Positions 26,058-33,526 of a stretch of 64,000 nucleotides of DNA are shown piece after piece. Every line of letters starts with the position of its first letter. The first letter of the stretch is position 1. Source of the DNA: Nocardia rhizosphaerihabitans (lineage in GTDB: Bacteria; Actinomycetota; Actinomycetes; Mycobacteriales; Mycobacteriaceae); the NCBI RefSeq assembly GCF_014646295.1, contig NZ_BMNE01000003.1, forward strand, positions 491,965 to 555,964, given 5' to 3'. Under the pieces are notes generated by a model, which saw only the letters and a list, made by a program, of their open reading frames with translations, did no database searches and was not told the origin of the DNA. The position numbers were made by a program, and so were the translations under genes.

Positions 26058-27914
26058 ATGCATCTACTCCGTTTTCTCGCCGCGCTCTCGCCGGCCAGGA
26101 TCGCTGCCGTGGTGGCCGCGGGCCTGATCTGCGGTGTGGCCAACACCTACCTGGTGACGCTGATCAACGCGGTCGTCTCGCCGAAGCCGCAGCCTGATCA
26201 GCTGTTGCTACGGTTCGGGCTGACCGGCCTGGTGATCCTGGTCAGTGGTGTCGCCTCGCAGGTGCTGTTGATCCGGTTGTCGCAGGACGCGATCTACCGG
26301 CTGCGCAGCGACCTGAGTTCCGGCATCGTCTCCGCGCCGCTGGAACACCTGGAACGGCTCGGTATGCACCGCCTGATGGCGACGCTCACCGAGGACGTGC
26401 GTTCGCTGTCGCAGGCGGTGACCGCCATCCCGTCGATCTGTGTCGACGTGGCGACCATCATCGGCTGCTTCGTGTTCCTGTTCATCGTGTCGGGTCCGAT
26501 CTTCGCGGTGACGGTGGCGGGCACGCTGATCGGTATCGCGTGTGTCGAACTGGTGCTCAAGCGGGTGCGTGGGATCTACCGCGAGGCTCGCGAGAACGAG
26601 GACGCGCTGCTGCGTTCGTTCCAGGCCGTCACGCTCGGCATCAAGGAACTGAAGCTGCACCGCGGCCGTCGCCGGGACTTCATGGACCGGCATCTGCTCG
26701 GTTCGGCGGGCACGCTGCGCGATCAGAACACCGACGCGGGCTCGAAGTTCTCCTACGCGCAGGGCTTCGGCCAGGCGCTGCAGCTGGCGACGATGGCGCT
26801 GATCCTGTTCGTCGTCGCGGCGGCGCTGAATCTGCCGCGGGACACGATGGTCGGCTACGTGCTGGTCACCACGTTCCTGGCGATGCCGATGCAGAACTTC
26901 ATGCATCGCATTCCCGATCTGCTGCGCGGTGATGTGGCGCTGGCCAAGATCCGGGCGATGAACCTGTCGATGGAGACCCTGCACAACGAGGAACTCCTGC
27001 CGTACACCGAGCGTCCAGCGGCAGGGGAGGCCAAGCTGGAACTGACCAATGTCAGCTATGTGTACCGCTCCGAGGCTCCGTCGCCGGTTCCGCCGCCGCC
27101 CGGTTCGCACCCGGACGGGCCGCCCGAGCGTGGTGGGCATCCGCCGCGTCCCGGGATGCCGCCGCGGGCAGGCAACGGCCGCCCCGGTCCCGGTGGGCCG
27201 CATCCGGCGCACCCCGGTGCACATCCGGGCGCCACTCAGCTGGATGTGAACGGCAAGGCCTGGGTCGACCACGGCGGCAACGATGTTCGGCCGCTGGCGC
27301 CACCGCCGGGACGCGACGAGTCCGAGGACGCGGGCTTCCGCCTCGGTCCGATCGACCTGGTTTTCGAACCGGGGCAGATCACCTTCATCGTCGGTGGCAA
27401 CGGCAGCGGTAAGTCGACGCTGGCCAAGCTCATCACCGGTCTGTATGTGCCACGCTCGGGGTCGTTGTCGCTCAACGGGGAGAGGATCGACCACGACAAC
27501 ATCGAGTGGTACCGGCAGAATTCGTCGGCGGTGTTCACCGATTTCCATCTGTTCGAGGACTACCTGGGCTTCGACCGTCCCGGCATCGACGGCGAAGTAC
27601 AGCGGTACCTGGAGGAGCTGCAGATCGCGCACAAGGTGACCGTGCAGGACGGGCGCCTGTCGACCGTCGACCTGTCGCAGGGGCAGCGTAAGCGCCTGGC
27701 CCTGCTCACCGCCCTGCTCGAGGACCGCCAGATCTACGTCTTCGACGAATGGGCCGCCGACCAGGAGCCCCGCTTCCGCGAGGTCTTCTACCGCGAGATC
27801 CTCACCGACCTGAAGCGACGCGGCAAGACGGTCATCGTGATCACCCACGACGACCGGTACTTCGACTGCGCCGACCAGTTGGTGAAGCTCGATTTCGGCT
27901 TGGTCGCCGTGTAG
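26058..27914 (+). CDS. ABC exporter, cyclic-peptide/SyrD-like, with Pro/Gly-rich insert
   Basis: A 618-residue half-transporter with six TM helices (about residues 1-310) and one nucleotide-binding domain. Walker A GGNGSGKST is at 446-454, the signature LSQGQ at 539-543, Walker B IYVFDEW at 559-565, and the switch His597 in ITHDD. LSQGQRKRLALLTALLEDR and FDEWAADQEP are hallmarks of the SyrD/PvdE cyclic-peptide exporter group. An insert of about 87 residues (338-424), mostly Pro, Gly and His, separates the first NBD strand (NVSYVYRSE) from FRLGPIDLVF. Operon position suggests it exports or flips the polyketide lipid made by the upstream genes. Confidence 0.9.
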   Translation: MHLLRFLAALSPARIAAVVAAGLICGVANTYLVTLINAVVSPKPQPDQLLLRFGLTGLVILVSGVASQVLLIRLSQDAIYRLRSDLSSGIVSAPLEHLERLGMHRLMATLTEDVRSLSQAVTAIPSICVDVATIIGCFVFLFIVSGPIFAVTVAGTLIGIACVELVLKRVRGIYREARENEDALLRSFQAVTLGIKELKLHRGRRRDFMDRHLLGSAGTLRDQNTDAGSKFSYAQGFGQALQLATMALILFVVAAALNLPRDTMVGYVLVTTFLAMPMQNFMHRIPDLLRGDVALAKIRAMNLSMETLHNEELLPYTERPAAGEAKLELTNVSYVYRSEAPSPVPPPPGSHPDGPPERGGHPPRPGMPPRAGNGRPGPGGPHPAHPGAHPGATQLDVNGKAWVDHGGNDVRPLAPPPGRDESEDAGFRLGPIDLVFEPGQITFIVGGNGSGKSTLAKLITGLYVPRSGSLSLNGERIDHDNIEWYRQNSSAVFTDFHLFEDYLGFDRPGIDGEVQRYLEELQIAHKVTVQDGRLSTVDLSQGQRKRLALLTALLEDRQIYVFDEWAADQEPRFREVFYREILTDLKRRGKTVIVITHDDRYFDCADQLVKLDFGLVAV

Positions 27915-27926
27915 TTCACACACCAC

Positions 27927-27964
27927 GAACGCCGGTTCGGTCCGTACGGGCCGGACCGGCGTTC
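27927..27964. terminator. Bidirectional hairpin terminator
   Basis: An 18-bp stem with a TA loop: GAACGCCGGTTCGGTCCG at 27927-27944 pairing with 27947-27964, two G-U pairs only. It sits between the convergent ABC exporter and gpgS genes. Confidence 0.8.
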
Positions 27965-27971
27965 ATGGTTT

Positions 27972-28853
27972 TCAGGCGCTTTCGCGCTGGGCCGCGATCA
28001 GCTGTGTCATCGGTGGGCGGTCGGTGAGGCTGACCTCGGACGGTGTTCGCTCCCAGCCCGTTTCGCCGGGCTGGAACTGCACGAGCCCCATCCCGGAGTC
28101 GCGGATGCCGAGCCGGTCGAGCAGGGTCGCCACGACCTGTCTGCTCATCACCGCGAGTTCGTGGGTCGGCCTGCTGCGGTGCACACGGGTGCCGAGGTCG
28201 ACCTGGGCGATCGCCGAGAGCCCGTGCCGCTGCCAGCAGTCGATGAGGATCCCGATTTCCGCGCCGTAGCCGCTGGCGTAGGAGATGTCGCCGAGAAACG
28301 TTCGGGTGGCGGCGTATTCGCCGCCCAGCGGCTGCACGATCTCGGCCAGGGCGGGTGCGAGGGCGGTGAGCAGCGGGCGGGCCACCAGCTGCGTCACCCG
28401 ACCGCCGCCGTCGGCGTCCACGCCCGCCGCGCTCGCCAGCGGCCGCCGGTAGTACCCCTTCACCAGCGCCAGACCGGGATCGTCGAGCAACGGTGCGAGC
28501 AGAGCGGGCACGAACGACGGGTTCGGCTCGACGAGATCGGCATCGAGGAAGACGATCAGATCACCCGTGCACACCGCCAGCGAGCGCCACAGCACCTCGC
28601 CTTTCCCCGGTCTCGGGACCACCGCGGGCAGCGCCTCCTCCCTGGTATAGACCGTGGCGCCGGCCGCGCGCGCCCGCGCGATGGTGCGATCGGCCGAGCC
28701 CGCGTCGAGGACCAGTAGTTCGTCGACCAGCCCGCCCAGCCAGGGCCGCGCGGCGGCGATCACCCCGGCGACAGTGTCCTCGTCGTCGAGTGCGGGCACC
28801 ACCACCGAGATCCGGCGACCCAGCTTGCGGTCGATCAGTTCACGGACGTCCAT
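27972..28853 (-). CDS. gpgS: Glucosyl-3-phosphoglycerate synthase
   Basis: A 293-residue GT-A glycosyltransferase that makes glucosyl-3-phosphoglycerate, the first step of methylglucose lipopolysaccharide synthesis. RISVVVPALDDEDTV is the nucleotide-sugar strand, IVFLDADLVEP holds the metal-binding DxD, and VKGYYRRPL and VQPLGGEYAATR are diagnostic of GpgS. The C-terminus SLTDRPPM matches the mycobacterial enzyme. The ATG at 28853 gives MDVRELIDRKLGRR, about 30 residues shorter than the M. tuberculosis protein at the N-terminus. It is transcribed away from the TerD-domain gene. Confidence 0.93.
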   Translation of the reverse strand: MDVRELIDRKLGRRISVVVPALDDEDTVAGVIAAARPWLGGLVDELLVLDAGSADRTIARARAAGATVYTREEALPAVVPRPGKGEVLWRSLAVCTGDLIVFLDADLVEPNPSFVPALLAPLLDDPGLALVKGYYRRPLASAAGVDADGGGRVTQLVARPLLTALAPALAEIVQPLGGEYAATRTFLGDISYASGYGAEIGILIDCWQRHGLSAIAQVDLGTRVHRSRPTHELAVMSRQVVATLLDRLGIRDSGMGLVQFQPGETGWERTPSEVSLTDRPPMTQLIAAQRESA

Positions 28854-29040
28854 ACAGACCAGTGAACGACAGACATCTGCGCATCGCCACCGTTCTCCGA
28901 GATTCCTGTGATCGCAGCCAACGAGCTGCGAGCTCACTAGTGCGGATGCCGGGTCGATCGCGCTCCGCGCGGGTACCGTGGGTCTGATCGCGCTGGTAGC
29001 GGCTGCTCGGCGCGACAATCGACCGGTGGAGGGCGGGGTC

Positions 29041-30342
29041 ATGACAGGGAGCGCAACGGTGGTCGAGGTGGCCAAAGGGTCCAAGACCGATCTGGTCGAC
29101 GGCCGGTACACGGTGCGCATCGACCTCGACGGCCCGGCCGGAGCGGTCGATGTGTCGGCGGTGCTGGTGACGGCCGACGGCCGGGTGCGTTCCGACGCCG
29201 ATTTCGTGTTCTTCAACAATCCGGCGGCGCCGGGCGTGCGGTTGGAGTCCGATGCCGTGGTGTCGGTGGATCTTTCGGCCGTTCCCGCCGATATCCATCG
29301 CGTGGTGATCGCGGGCAGCACTGAAGCGCAGGGCCTCCGGTTCGGGGAGGTCACCGGGTTGCGGGTGTCGGTCGCAGGCACCGCGCAGACGCTGAGTTTC
29401 CTACCACCCGGCCTGGATTCGGAGACCGTGCTGCAGGCCGTCGCATTGTATCGGCGGGGGAGCGGGTGGCGGCTCGACGCGATCGGGCAGGGATACAGCG
29501 CCGGGCTCGCGGCCTTCGCGACCGAGCACGGGATCGTCGTCGACGAAGAGCCGACCGTGCCGCCCGCTGTTGCGCCGCAACCTGTTCCGGTCGCGCCCGC
29601 GGTCGACCTCCGCAAGGTCGACGTGGTCCTCACCAAGGACTCGCCCGACAAACGCGCCAGCATCGACCTGCGCAAGGGCGACCCCGGCTTCGTACTCACC
29701 GTCGGTCTCGAATGGGACGGGCGCGGCGCGCAGTACGACCCGTCCGGGCGCGTGACGAAGTTCGGCAAGGGCGACCTCGACGTGTACTTCTTCTGCCGCA
29801 ACGAGATCACCGGCGACTACGTGGTGATCAGCGGCGAGAAGGGCCACCAGGGCGACCTCGCCGCCTGGCCGTTCATCCACCACCAGGGCGACAGCCGCGG
29901 TCCCGGCACGAGCAACCTCCCCGCGACCGAGCAGGTCGTCGTGCGCCCCACCGAGAACGGCGATCTGCTGCTCAACGTCTACCAGTCCGTCGACAACGGT
30001 GCCGGCGCCATCGACACCTTCGGGCGGCCCCGCGTGCGCGTGCGCTACGGCCGCCCCGGCCCGGACGGGTTCCCCGGCCCCGACGCCGACCAGATCACCG
30101 TTGTCATCGGCAACGGCAAGAACTCCTTCTGGGCCACCGTCGCCCACATCGATGTCCGTGACGGCATCCTCACCGTCGACGGCACCACCCGCTACAGCCG
30201 CGCCTTCAGCGAGAAGATGCCGGTCCTCGACACCGCGGGCACCTGGCTGCGCTCGGCCAAGAACGGTCCGGTCGGCCGCAGCAAGAGCAGCAACGGCCTC
30301 GGTCTGAGCCACTACGCCGGACGCTGCCCCGACCCGCGCTGA
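29041..30342 (+). CDS. TerD-domain stress protein
   Basis: A 433-residue cytoplasmic protein with a TerD domain in the N-terminal half: the family pattern VDVSAVLVTADGRVRSDADFVFFNN is at about residues 37-62. A linker rich in Val/Pro (VPPAVAPQPVPVAPA) leads to a second TerD-like, Ca-binding-type domain containing KRASIDLRKGDPGFVLTVGLEW, LDVYFFCRNEITGDYVV and NGKNSFWATVAHIDV. TerD proteins are linked to tellurite, phage and oxidative-stress responses, without a firm reaction. The start ATG at 29041 has GGAGGG at 29028. Its 3' end overlaps the convergent LysR gene by 31 bp. Confidence 0.85.
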   Translation: MTGSATVVEVAKGSKTDLVDGRYTVRIDLDGPAGAVDVSAVLVTADGRVRSDADFVFFNNPAAPGVRLESDAVVSVDLSAVPADIHRVVIAGSTEAQGLRFGEVTGLRVSVAGTAQTLSFLPPGLDSETVLQAVALYRRGSGWRLDAIGQGYSAGLAAFATEHGIVVDEEPTVPPAVAPQPVPVAPAVDLRKVDVVLTKDSPDKRASIDLRKGDPGFVLTVGLEWDGRGAQYDPSGRVTKFGKGDLDVYFFCRNEITGDYVVISGEKGHQGDLAAWPFIHHQGDSRGPGTSNLPATEQVVVRPTENGDLLLNVYQSVDNGAGAIDTFGRPRVRVRYGRPGPDGFPGPDADQITVVIGNGKNSFWATVAHIDVRDGILTVDGTTRYSRAFSEKMPVLDTAGTWLRSAKNGPVGRSKSSNGLGLSHYAGRCPDPR

Positions 30343-31256
30343 TCCCCGAGCAGCTCCGCGCGCCGCTCGTCGACCGTGGCGCGCAAGGCATCGACGACCG
30401 CGGCGACCTCGGGGCGGCGCAGTGTCTCCGCGCGCGTGACGAGCCAGTAGGTGAGCTGCACCCGCACCTGCTCGCCGAGCACGCGCACCAGATCGTCGTG
30501 GCGGTCGGCCATGAAGCAGGGCAGCAGGCCGATCCCGGTGGCCGCCCGAGTGGCCTCGACATGGACGAAAACATTGGTCGAGGAGACGGATTGGCGCATG
30601 GCGGGTGCGAAGCTGGTGGCCAGGTCGAGATCGTCGACCTGCAAGATTGATTCGATGAAGTAGACGAGCGGGTAGCGACGCAGGTCCTCGATCGTCTCCG
30701 GTGTTCCGCGATCGGCGAGATAGTCGCGCGCGGCGTAGAGGCCCAAGCTGTAGTCGCCCAGCCTGATTGCCTCGGCCCGATGGACCTGGGGCCGGCCGAC
30801 CACCACCTCGATGTCGAGCCCGCTGCGCTGCGTGGACGCGCGCCGTGTGGTCGCGATGATCTCCACCGCCACCCGGGGATGCTCGCGCTGCACCCGCGCG
30901 GCGGCCGGGGCCGCCAGATACGCGCTGAACCCGTCGGTGGCCGAAAGCCGAACCACCCCTTCGAGTTCCCGCTCGCCACCGCTCGCACCGAGCGAACGCA
31001 CCGCGGCCTCGATCGTCTCGGCCGCCGACAGCGCCGCGCGCCCCAGGTCCGTCAGTTCCCAGCCGCTGGTGGCCTTGGCCAGGACCCGGCCGCCCACCGC
31101 CCGCTCGAGCGCGGCGATCCGCCGCGAGATCGTCGTGTGGTTGATTCCCAGCTCCTCCGCGGCGGTGACATAGCGCCCCGACCGGCCCACGGCAAGCAGT
31201 ACCAGCAGGTCATCGGCGCTGGGACGTCGGCCCGGATCAGGCGAGGTCGCGCTCAT
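30312..31256 (-). CDS. LysR-family transcriptional regulator
   Basis: A 314-residue LysR regulator. The winged HTH is in SGRYVTAAEELGINHTTISRR, then IAALERAVGGRVLAKATSGW. The effector domain follows from VRLSATDGFSAYLAAP. The start is the ATG at 31256 (MSATSPDPG). It is divergent from the hydroxybutyrate/acetoacetate operon, and a TTTGCA-N9-TGCAAA site lies between them. It is therefore the likely activator of that operon, probably responding to a ketone body or its CoA ester. The 3' end overlaps the convergent TerD gene. Confidence 0.9.
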   Translation of the reverse strand: MSATSPDPGRRPSADDLLVLLAVGRSGRYVTAAEELGINHTTISRRIAALERAVGGRVLAKATSGWELTDLGRAALSAAETIEAAVRSLGASGGERELEGVVRLSATDGFSAYLAAPAAARVQREHPRVAVEIIATTRRASTQRSGLDIEVVVGRPQVHRAEAIRLGDYSLGLYAARDYLADRGTPETIEDLRRYPLVYFIESILQVDDLDLATSFAPAMRQSVSSTNVFVHVEATRAATGIGLLPCFMADRHDDLVRVLGEQVRVQLTYWLVTRAETLRRPEVAAVVDALRATVDERRAELLGDQRGSGQRPA

Positions 31257-31265
31257 TTCTGCATC

Positions 31266-31286
31266 TTTGCAGATACGCGGTGCAAA
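31266..31286. promoter_or_regulatory. Candidate LysR operator TTTGCA-N9-TGCAAA
   Basis: A perfect 6-bp inverted repeat separated by 9 bp, 10 bp from the LysR start and about 105 bp from the transporter start. The spacing matches the T-N11-A pattern of LysR sites, and the location fits autoregulation plus activation of the divergent operon. Confidence 0.6.
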
Positions 31287-31391
31287 CTTGGCCATTGCGA
31301 CCGAATTCGATCTGCACGAATACTCTCCCCAGTGCTAGTGGGCCACGTCACATATGGGCGGTGATGTGGTCGTGATCACCAAGGAGCAGTG

Positions 31392-32783
31392 ATGAGCGTC
31401 AGCAACGCGACCAAGCAGGCAGGCGACGACCCGGGCGGGGCACCCAGTGGTCTGCGCCGGGTGGTGGCCGCCTCGATGGCAGGCACCGTCGTCGAATGGT
31501 ACGAATTCTTCCTCTACGGCACCGCCGCCACCCTCGTCTTCAGCAAGGTGTTCTTCGCCAAGGGCACCAGCGATCTCGACGCCATCCTCGCGGCCTTCGT
31601 CACCTACGCCGTCGGCTTCGCGGCCCGCCCGCTCGGCGGCATCGTCTTCGGCTACTTCGGCGACCGCTACGGCCGCAAGCAGCTGCTGCAACTGAGTCTC
31701 GTCCTGGTCGGCGGCGCGACCTTCCTGATGGGCTGTCTGCCCACCTTCACCCAGATCGGCTACTGGGCCCCGGCGATGCTGGTGACGCTGCGGTTCATCC
31801 AGGGCTTCGCGATCGGCGGCGAATGGGGTGGTGCGGTCCTGCTGGTCGCCGAGCACAGTCCCAGCCGCAGCCGCGCGTTCTGGGCGAGCTGGCCGCAGGC
31901 GGGTGTACCCGCGGGCAATCTGCTCGCCACCGTCGTGCTGCTCGTGCTGACCTCGACGCTGTCCGATGCCGCGTTCCTGAGCTGGGGCTGGCGGGTCGCG
32001 TTCTGGCTGTCGGCGGTAGTCGTGCTGGTCGGCTACTACGTGCGCACCAAGGTGACCGACGCCCCGATCTTCGTCGAGGCACAGCGGCACATGGAACAGG
32101 CCAAGGCGACGTCGTTCAGCGTGTTCGAGGTGCTGCGCCGCTACCCGCGTGGCGTCTTCACCGCGATGGGACTGCGTTTCGGCGAGAACATCATGTACTA
32201 CCTGGTCGTCACGTTCTCGATCACCTATCTGAAGGTGCACGTGCACGCCGACACCACGACGATCCTGTGGTGGCTGCTGGCCGCGCACGCCGTGCACATG
32301 GCGGTCATCCCGCTGGCGGGCCGTCTCGGTGACCGTGTCGGGCGCCGCCCCGTCTACCTGGTCGGTGCGCTGGCCGCCGGCACCTGGGGCTTCTTCGCCT
32401 TCCCGTTGATGGACACCGCCAACAGCGCGCTGATCCTGTCGGCGATCATAATCGGCCTGGTCTTCCACGGCCTGATGTACGCGGGTCAGCCCGCGATCAT
32501 GGCGGAGATGTTCCCGACGCGGATGCGGTATTCCGGTGTGTCGCTGGGCTATCAGGTCACCTCGATCGTGGCGGGTTCGCTCGCGCCGATCATCGCGGTC
32601 AAGCTGCTCGACTCCTACGGTTCCTCGGTCCCGATCGCGGTGTATCTGGCGGTGGCGTCGGTCGTGACGGTGATCGCGGTGCTGTGCGCGAAGGAGACCA
32701 AGGGCATCGACCTCGAATCCCTCGACGCCGCCGATGCCGCCACCGTGGCCGCGCCGACGCCGGCGAAGGTCGTGTCGGCATGA
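31392..32783 (+). CDS. MHS-family MFS transporter (carboxylate:H+ symporter)
   Basis: A 463-residue 12-TM permease of the metabolite:H+ symporter family. The opening VVAASMAGTVVEWYEFFLYGTAATLVFS is diagnostic. RPLGGIVFGYFGDRYGRKQLL is the loop 2-3 motif, and RFIQGFAIGGEWGGAVLLVAEH marks TM4. AAGGAG at 31381-31386 selects the ATG at 31392. It is the first gene of an operon with 3-hydroxybutyrate dehydrogenase and acetoacetyl-CoA synthetase, so uptake of 3-hydroxybutyrate or acetoacetate is the likely role. Confidence 0.9.
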   Translation: MSVSNATKQAGDDPGGAPSGLRRVVAASMAGTVVEWYEFFLYGTAATLVFSKVFFAKGTSDLDAILAAFVTYAVGFAARPLGGIVFGYFGDRYGRKQLLQLSLVLVGGATFLMGCLPTFTQIGYWAPAMLVTLRFIQGFAIGGEWGGAVLLVAEHSPSRSRAFWASWPQAGVPAGNLLATVVLLVLTSTLSDAAFLSWGWRVAFWLSAVVVLVGYYVRTKVTDAPIFVEAQRHMEQAKATSFSVFEVLRRYPRGVFTAMGLRFGENIMYYLVVTFSITYLKVHVHADTTTILWWLLAAHAVHMAVIPLAGRLGDRVGRRPVYLVGALAAGTWGFFAFPLMDTANSALILSAIIIGLVFHGLMYAGQPAIMAEMFPTRMRYSGVSLGYQVTSIVAGSLAPIIAVKLLDSYGSSVPIAVYLAVASVVTVIAVLCAKETKGIDLESLDAADAATVAAPTPAKVVSA

Positions 32784-33526
32784 CCGATCTCCTCGGACGC
32801 AAGGCGCTGGTCACCGGCGCGGCGGGCGGGATCGGCGCGGCCTGCGCGCGCGAGCTGGCCGCGCGCGGTGCGGAGGTCACCGTCGCCGATATCGACGAGC
32901 TCGGCGCGAAGACCGTGGCCACCGAGATCGGCGGAACCGCCTGGGCGGTGGATCTTCTCGACGTCGGCGCGCTGGCGGAGCTGAGTCTGTCGGTCGACAT
33001 TCTGGTGAACAACGCCGGCGTGCAGACCGTGAGCCCGATCCAGGATTTCCCGCCCGAGCGGTTCCGGCTCATCCAGACGCTGATGGTGGAGGCGCCGTTC
33101 CTGCTCATCCGCGCGGCGCTGCCGCACATGTACGAGCAGGGATTCGGCCGCGTCGTGAATATCTCGTCGGTTCACGGGCTGCGCGCGTCTCCGTTCAAGG
33201 TGGCGTACGTGACCGCCAAGCACGCACTGGAAGGGCTGTCGAAGGTGACGGCGCTCGAGGGCGGCCCGCACGGTGTCACCAGCAACTGCGTGAATCCCGG
33301 CTATGTGCGAACACCGTTGGTGGACAAGCAGATCGCCGAGCAGGCCGTCGCGCACGGCATCCCCGAACAGGAGGTGGTGGAGAAGGTGTTGCTCACCGAG
33401 AGCGTGATCAAACGGCTGATCGAACCGGAGGAGGTCGCGCGCCTGGTCGCCTGGCTGGCCTCCGACCAGGCGGGGATGATCACCGGCTCCTCCTACGTCA
33501 TGGACGGGGGGTGGAGCGCGCGATGA
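32780..33526 (+). CDS. 3-hydroxybutyrate dehydrogenase (SDR)
   Basis: A 248-residue SDR with the features of D-3-hydroxybutyrate dehydrogenases. These are VTGAAGGIGAACAREL for NAD, NNAGVQTVSPIQDFP, the catalytic NISSVHGLRASPFKVAY with TAKH, and NPGYVRTPLVDKQI. The last is characteristic of BDH. It would oxidise 3-hydroxybutyrate to acetoacetate, which the next enzyme activates. The ATG at 32780 overlaps the transporter stop, and its own stop overlaps the synthetase start, so the three genes are co-translated. Confidence 0.9.
   Translation: MTDLLGRKALVTGAAGGIGAACARELAARGAEVTVADIDELGAKTVATEIGGTAWAVDLLDVGALAELSLSVDILVNNAGVQTVSPIQDFPPERFRLIQTLMVEAPFLLIRAALPHMYEQGFGRVVNISSVHGLRASPFKVAYVTAKHALEGLSKVTALEGGPHGVTSNCVNPGYVRTPLVDKQIAEQAVAHGIPEQEVVEKVLLTESVIKRLIEPEEVARLVAWLASDQAGMITGSSYVMDGGWSAR

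Noticed and set aside
26208..27926. A 572-codon open frame antisense to the ABC exporter
   Set aside because: The sense strand carries complete Walker A, signature and Walker B motifs; the antisense product has only Arg/His/Gln-rich low-complexity sequence.
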